Below, piece after piece: positions 58,301-64,000 of a stretch of DNA of 64,000 nucleotides (positions within the stretch are counted from its first letter, which is position 1; each line of letters opens with the position of its first letter). The DNA comes from Brevipalpus yothersi. Its lineage: Eukaryota > Arthropoda > Arachnida > Trombidiformes > Tenuipalpidae. The notes beneath the pieces were generated by a model. The model was given only the letters and a program-made list of their open reading frames with translations, made no database searches and was not told where the DNA came from. The stretch spans positions 96,808-160,807 of the forward strand of contig QZCP01000205.1 of the NCBI GenBank assembly GCA_003956705.1. Reading direction: 5' to 3'. The position numbers were made by a program, and so were the translations under genes.

Positions 58301-60812
58301 CTTTGATCAACATGCCTCATATCACTATCATTTTATCACCCCAATTACCTTCTTTTGTCTTCAACATCTCATCATCTTCCACATACTCCACATTTTCCCT
58401 TCGGCATCCTAGACATGTCTGGCTTCAACTGTATAGATATTATATGCAAAATTTTCTAACTAAAAGCAGGAAGTTTCATCTGCCAAACGCATAAGTTTGG
58501 GGAACAATAGTTTACGATCGATGATCCTGATCATAATTGCTTACTGGTTACACGATTTTTTTTTCTATCATACTTTGCACCAATATTCATTAATATCTTC
58601 CACGAATTTCATTTTCTTAATTCAACAAAAGATGATGGTCATGATAAGAAATCTGTGGAATTTTTTTCTACCCCTATTCCATCAAACACTCAAAAACCAA
58701 GTAAATCTAACCCGAACCAGAGTATCATTATCGAGATGGAAAAGCATGCTATCCTAAACGATCATGTTTTTTCTGCAAACTTATCCAGAATTTTTGACTT
58801 ACTCAACTATCCTATCACTTCATTCAAAACTTATTCTTCTATCTCTCCATGAACTCGATTATCTCATGTACACACACACAAATGCTTCCAGACTTTCAGC
58901 ATGCAAGATTCGTCTATGATGATGAAGGAACCTATCTATCTCTCTCTTCATGTGAGTTCATTGGTTATCGTGATGGGCGTTCGATTTGGATTGCTGTTGA
59001 GCAGCCTTCGATTGCCAGCATTGATTGGATGAGAATCATGATCAAGCTACGAAAGCAATTGGCTGGATCCATTGGCAAAAAGGGGGGTGAAAATAAGGGT
59101 TGAATAATGGTGGAAGAAAAGAAAAAATAAAGTAGCTTATCGGTTTGTGATCCATGGCCAGCTTAAATGAAACAATATCATCTCACATCTCTCCCAAGTA
59201 AATCGAATTGCTCTGCTGATTCTATTAATGTTCTCCTATTTTCTCTCCTTCTTACTATCGAGTTATGTTGCCATTGCAAAACAGAAAGAAATTGACTAAG
59301 AAAATCGACTTTCACTGTCACTGACTTTCCCAAAGTTTTTTCCTCTCTTTCTCTCTCAGACTCTTTCTCCAGTCCAATCATCGCTTCATGATTAGGCTAA
59401 TGATTAGCTAAAATCAATAGAATGTAATCATACTCTCTCCTAAACACAGTCAATGTGAATCTTTCAATTATCCTTGGAAATACAAAGAATGAAACTTAAA
59501 CCTTTGTGTTCAACGTTCAAAACTGAGCACAATACAAGTTGGGAATGAGTAATGAAATGATGATGTTAACGAAGTCAAATAAAATTTTTTGATTGAAGTA
59601 AAATTTGAAAGCTAAAAATTTTACTTACGTTTTGATCGAGCTTTTCATTCCTTGGTTCGGTGACCAATTCGGCTTCCAAAACCCTTTCAATGGGCATATC
59701 ATTATGATTTGTGCTTGTACTTTCCACTTCATTATCACCTCTTTCCTTATTTCGTTGCCTTTCTTCTTGTACAGCTGTTAAGTATTCCAAATATACGACA
59801 GACAGCATGAGTTCACCAATCAAGAACGTGGTCAAAGAGGGTAGGCAGCATGGCAAGAATAAGAATACAAATAATCAATCAATATTGATACTTTTATCGC
59901 TCTACTAATTTTGGATTCAATGAGAGAGAGAATGCAAAACAAACCGGCTGATTGACTGATAGCTGATGAATTGATGGAAGAGAAAAAAAACAAATCATAA
60001 TCTTTATTCACACACATTTTCGAATATTTTATGGTGCTTAATTTTTGCTCCGATAAGGAATGCATTCTCGTTCTTCATGCTTCGACTTCCTTTCTCTCTC
60101 ATTCCATCACCAAGAACCTTAGATCCTCTGGACAAGGAATACAAGTCACCCAGACACACGGAGGCACGCGATCGGAAGACATGGTAAAGTGAGTGAAAAA
60201 AAATCTCTTTCTCTTGCTCTCTTATCGATTAAAGTTGAAGTTAACATCATCCGGGGGCTTATTGTTGAACTGAATCATTAGAAGCATTTGTACCCAAAGA
60301 GTACTGTCACTACTCTTTGATTTGTACCAGTAGTAATAGTATGCCATTCTGATCACTGATCTAAAGAGTCAATCTCCCCAGGCTAACGATCGACTAGGAG
60401 AACAATCAAAGTCACATTGGCTTGGCATTTTTTTCTCACTGATTTGTCTCTGTATCTATCTTGTTCAGTGATTCCTTTCATCTGACAGTATTCCTCTCTA
60501 TCTCTCTTTCTCTCTGTGTTCATCATTCAGCCACATTAAAAAAGTCATTCTCTTCTTTTATCCTATTCTTATTTGCCCTCTCTCTCTCATTCTTTCTCTC
60601 TCTTCTCTTTCTATTTCGTCTTTGTTGTTCTCATTATTATTCAGGGACACTTACCTTCACGCTTCATGCCCATCATCAGGCATTTCTGATATCGACAATA
60701 TTGACATCTATTTCGCTGTCTTTTGTCGATTAAACAGTTCCTCTCTTCTCTACATGCGTAAGTCAAGTCTTTACGAACAGTACGTTTAAAAAATCCTTTA
60801 CAACCTTCACAA
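55386..60812 (-). CDS. RXR: Retinoid X receptor (RXR), 5' end off-window
   Basis: Nuclear receptor and obligate partner of EcR and other receptors. Three exons: 60655-60812, 59629-59774 and 55386-56018, with phases 1, 0. Exon 1 carries the second half of the DBD: the P-box CEGCKGFFKRTVRKDLTYAC, then CQYCRYQKCLMMGMKRE. Exon 2 is the hinge, starting AVQEERQRNKERG and NDMPIERVLEAELVTEP, nearly as in vertebrate RXR. Exon 3 is the LBD (210 codons) with LIEWAKHIPHF, LLKSGWNELLIAGFSHRSM, VHRNSAHQAG, MDKTELGCLRAIVLFNP and [20 protein letters not shown]. This RXR-like rather than USP-like LBD suits a chelicerate. Odd: helix 12 reads FLHFMLSS where RXR has FLMEMLE, and 15 extra residues follow to the TGA. 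The first zinc module and A/B domain were not found up to 64000, so that intron exceeds 3.1 kb. Confidence 0.97.
56019..59628 (-). other. RXR LBD intron (3.6 kb)
   Basis: Long for this window. I saw no further RXR exon, and none is needed, because hinge and LBD join directly (DQN|DTTANF). An 84-codon plus-strand open frame at 58849-59103 (LSSCEFIGYRDGRSIWIAVE is its best part) has protein-like composition but no recognised family; low confidence that it is real. Confidence 0.5.
59775..60654 (-). other. RXR hinge intron
   Basis: 880-bp intron between the DBD exon and the hinge exon; pyrimidine-rich from 60480 to 60620. No other gene seen. Confidence 0.6.
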
Positions 60813-61872
60813 CTGTTAAAAGAAAGAGAGAGAGAGAATTAAATGATATGAATAAGAAGAAGTGAATTAAATGATCACGATCAAATCGTTACAATGTTTA
60901 GATTTGATCTTGGGCACTTTGTTTTTTTCGATCAGTTCGAGAATCCCACACACACACACACGCACATACATGTGTATGTGTACACTCAATTCATTCAATT
61001 GTAAAGGGTTCTTATATAGAGTTTTGATCAACATTGCGACATGCTTTCTCTCTTTTGCTTTCATGTCAGAACAATTATCGATATCAAATGAAGATTCAAT
61101 GAGCCGATAATACACTGAATTGCCAACATATCAGAACGAACCAGAAACAACTCATGTTGTCTAAGAAAATCATTTCAACTTGAATGCTCAGAATGAACAG
61201 AATGAGGAGGAAAGAGAGAGAATCCATCTGGACCAATAATGCTAGCAGAATTATGCTCCTCAGGCCTTCAAATTGATTCCAAGATTCACTCATGATCCTT
61301 GTTCATGATCATGGATAATCTATTCAAGTGAATCACATAAGATTTTGGCCAGAATCAAGTCCAGTATGCACTGTTCACATAGCTGATCGTTAGACAGTGA
61401 TCAGTGAGAAAGATAAAATGATTTTAGAAAGAGAAAGAGAGAGTACAAGATCATCTGGGCAACTTTCAACTCTCATTGAGATTGTTCATCTGATTCTTTT
61501 GGTTGAATTTTGCATGGAAAAAATCCAGTGAGCTTACCAACTACTATACTCTCTCTCTCACTTTCTAGGCTGATCTTGCAAGCTAAGCTGAGCTACGCTT
61601 GAGATGATTTGAATGACATGAAAAGTGATTAAGCATAGGCTGATCAGGCTAATTAGAATAGCTAAGCAACATTTGGACTGGCAAAGGAAATCGATCACCA
61701 GAAGTTGGCTTACTTTTATTGCTCTCTTCTCACACCTTCTCTATTCAGGTTTACAGGTTTTTAATGTTTTTCACTTTATCTCGTTTTTTCTTATGCTCCT
61801 TCTCTCATGCCTTAGCTACCATCTCAATCTTGAAATTTTTTTCATTTCATGATAAAAATCTTCTCACCATTG

Positions 61873-61897
61873 GAAGAGAAAGAGAAAGAGAAAGAGA

Positions 61898-61961
<64 letters not shown>
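61873..61961 (+). repeat. Compound (GAGAAA)n-(GA)n microsatellite
   Basis: Six GAGAAA-type hexamers grade into about 25 GA dinucleotides, a typical growth pattern for a compound microsatellite. Confidence 0.93.
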
Positions 61962-61965
<4 letters not shown>

Positions 61966-63925
61966 AAAATGATCCACATTAGCTACTTGGCTTGATTGGC
62001 ATCTGATTTCGTGATTCAGTTGGAAAAATAAGAATGGATGAGAGAAAGTTCTTTGGCTCGTTTAACTGAGATTAGAGAGCGGATTGAGATTATCAATCAC
62101 CAGTTGATCACGAATTTGTGTGTGTGGATATAAAAGATGGTGAAAGTGGTGAATCAGTTCACGGGAAAGTGAATCAGTTTCAGCATCAAATTCTTTCAAG
62201 TCTACCAAAAGTATGTGAGTGAGTGAGTGAGTACGTATTTTTCCTGAAAGACACATTGCGAGAGATGATTTTTTCTGATTCGGTTGAAAATTTTGGTTCC
62301 ACTCATAACCACAATAAGAAGAAGCCGAAAAAGCAAGAGAAAGAGAAAATCTGTATCGATGCGTGTCTCAGTTCCACTGTTCATTCTCATCTCTTCTCTC
62401 ATCTCTTTTCTCTCATGGCGTAACTATCGGTGGATCACACAAGTGAAAGGTGGCAAGTAACTAAGTAAAGTTGAGCTAGCTCAATTGTAGAAGGAAAGCA
62501 AGAAAGAGAGAGAGAGAGAGACCATGAAACGGTCCGCAGCGGATGATGATAATCTTGCAAAAAGAAGGAAAGATAGAGAGAGAGAAAAATTTTGAGAGAG
62601 TTCTGGAGAAAACAAACCATTGAGAATAGTAAAAAGAAGAAAAAAGTTGAAAAAATGAAGAGAGAGAAGAAAATTTAAGGTAAATATATATACTCTCTTT
62701 TTTGCTTATATCTATCTGGTGAACAACACATTAATCCAATGGGAATGGTAAGGAAGATAGAAAGAGAGAGAAACAGAAAGATTTTTACTTGTGATTTCAA
62801 GCCATCACATACACATAAGAAAACGTAATAAACATCATGAATTACGGTTTTCTCTCTCTCTCAGTCGTTTTTTCCTCTCTCTCTCTTTCTCTTATCGTTC
62901 AACACAGACTGACCGAAACGTCTCTCTCTTTCACATCAGAATGAAAGTGAAAAAAGAAAGAGAAACGTTCCAACGATTTTCTCTTTCACTCTCTCACTTA
63001 TTCTTACTCTTCACCTGAATTTCATCATGCATCTTCTTGGATGCATGAAAGTCGTTCTTCCTTTCTGTTCTCTCTCACCAATTTTTGCCCTTCAATTTTC
63101 AACTTATCTTTCACACACTCACACAGCTCATATACACACTCAATCACTAGACTACAGGGACATGAGAAGAGAGAAAGGTAGAAGAAAGTCAACGGTAATA
63201 AGAAGAGTAATTTGGGTGTAAAACTGGTTGGGGCAACGAAATTGGTTAACATAGTAGTAGGACAATGAAAAAGTTGGTTTACTTGTAGAATTTGTGGATC
63301 TCTCTCGAGTATACAGCAAATTATCATAACCCATAGCCTGATAAAATAGAACGGATCTTGGAAACGTGGCTGATGGCTCTTTTTTCCCAAACACCGGAAA
63401 CAATCTTCTCACCATAATAAAAGTGAAACTGAGATATATTTATATTCATGATTGATAACTCTGAACAGAATCAACTAGCAATCAAGTTGTTTTTTGTGTG
63501 TATACCCAAGGTATATACTTGTACATTCTTTTATCTAACAAAAAGCCTAGCTATGTCGACATTTTTCTCTCTCTCTCCATGATTTGATTGGTTCAACTTG
63601 TGGTCGTGACTTATATTCTTGCCTTCCGTTCCCATTCTTCAATGGAACAAGAAAGCGAGAGAATCATGATCATGATAGGAATGGTTGAAAGTTGATTTTC
63701 TATGTAGAAAGATTCTTGGTATGTGGAAAGATAATCAAGAGAATCACGGAGGAAGAAGAAGAAGAAAATCGAAAGTATGTTAGCTTAACAAGTAAGAAGA
63801 AGATGGAATAGAATAGGATAGAATACTCGATAGTGTGAGTCTGTATGGTGTGTAGATGATAATCATAGCTGGGAGGTCGGTGAACATTGCATGGAATGAT
63901 CAGAAAATGAACAATATTCATGTCT

Positions 63926-63928
<3 letters not shown>

Positions 63929-64000
<72 letters not shown>
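63929..64000 (+). repeat. (GA)n microsatellite at the window edge
   Basis: At least 36 GA dinucleotides continuing to the final base, so its true end is not visible. Confidence 0.95.

Larger units (their letters stand above)
60813..64000 (-). other. RXR 5' intron, right edge of window
   Basis: No DBD first-half exon (expected pattern CAICGDRASGKHYG) could be found on the minus strand, so this is taken as intron. Contains (GAGAAA)n-(GA)n at 61873-61961 and GA at 63929-64000. The minus-strand frames at 63025-63415 are unconvincing. Confidence 0.45.

Noticed and set aside
60813..63420. Missing RXR first zinc module within the right-hand intron
   Set aside because: I searched the minus strand for the C-x2-C...GKHYG pattern and found none; the minus-strand frames at 63025-63415 do not resemble an RXR A/B domain.
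1..64000. CRISPR arrays, bacterial operons, ribosome binding sites, insertion sequences
   Set aside because: Exon-intron genes, GT-AG splice sites and a eukaryotic tRNA show nuclear DNA; simple repeats here have no spacer architecture, and no transposase or reverse transcriptase was recognised.

Overview
This is a eukaryotic nuclear window from a compact, AT-rich invertebrate genome. Most genes carry short introns (about 50-300 bp) with GT-AG borders, and there are no operons. An arthropod, most likely a chelicerate and plausibly an acariform mite, fits best. The evidence is an RXR that resembles vertebrate RXR more than insect USP, a BTB(ttk-type)-zinc-finger gene with alternative finger exons as in arthropod Broad/lola/tramtrack genes, a gustatory-receptor-like seven-TM gene and a CYP3-clan P450. 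The taxon is an inference; I see no diagnostic marker sequence. GA/CT microsatellites are very frequent. One carries a single N (37864), one encloses a 299-base N gap (48157-48455), and the window itself ends inside one (63929-64000).

Layout, left to right. 2175-3667 (-): first two coding exons of a SCYL2-like pseudokinase gene that runs off the left edge. 4177-4571: a perfect 97-bp inverted repeat overlaid with a 48-bp direct repeat. 5408-5793 (-): small coiled-coil protein. 6267-6650 (+): small single-TM, probably mitochondrial protein. 6968-7918 (-): HSD17B12-like 3-ketoacyl-CoA/steroid reductase. 9174-10549 (+): TTC5. 11058-13282 (-): six-exon gustatory-receptor-like gene. 14258-18057 (-): three-exon secreted protein with no recognised family. 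19698-19779 (-): tRNA-Leu(CAG). 20005-24585 (-): PAN2 deadenylase. 25964-27227 (+): VAP. 27702-29823 (-): KDM7/PHF8-type histone demethylase. 31616-37096 (-): BTB-zinc-finger gene with two interchangeable terminal finger exons. 38685-41713 (+): FOXK. 43360-45210 (-): CYP3-clan P450. 49052-51876 (+): eIF4B. 55386-60812 (-): RXR, lacking its first DBD half and N-terminus, which lie off the right edge.

The genes are mostly unrelated housekeeping and regulatory loci. They alternate strand, giving many divergent pairs (coiled-coil/mitochondrial, HSD17B12/TTC5, PAN2/VAP, BTB/FOXK, P450/eIF4B) and convergent pairs (TTC5/GR, VAP/KDM7, FOXK/P450, eIF4B/RXR). I rebuilt exon models by hand: splice phases agree across every junction used, and the rebuilt proteins align from memory with known families.

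The points most worth following up are: an RXR helix 12 that lacks the AF-2 glutamate; a CCCH zinc finger inside the PAN2 UCH-like domain; two phase-matched alternative zinc-finger exons in the BTB gene; the 97-bp perfect inverted repeat; and CTCF-like motifs, two of them in paired inverted arrangement, just upstream of several start codons. I did not find a clearly new multi-gene system; the window reads as an ordinary gene-rich arthropod segment with several lineage-specific twists.
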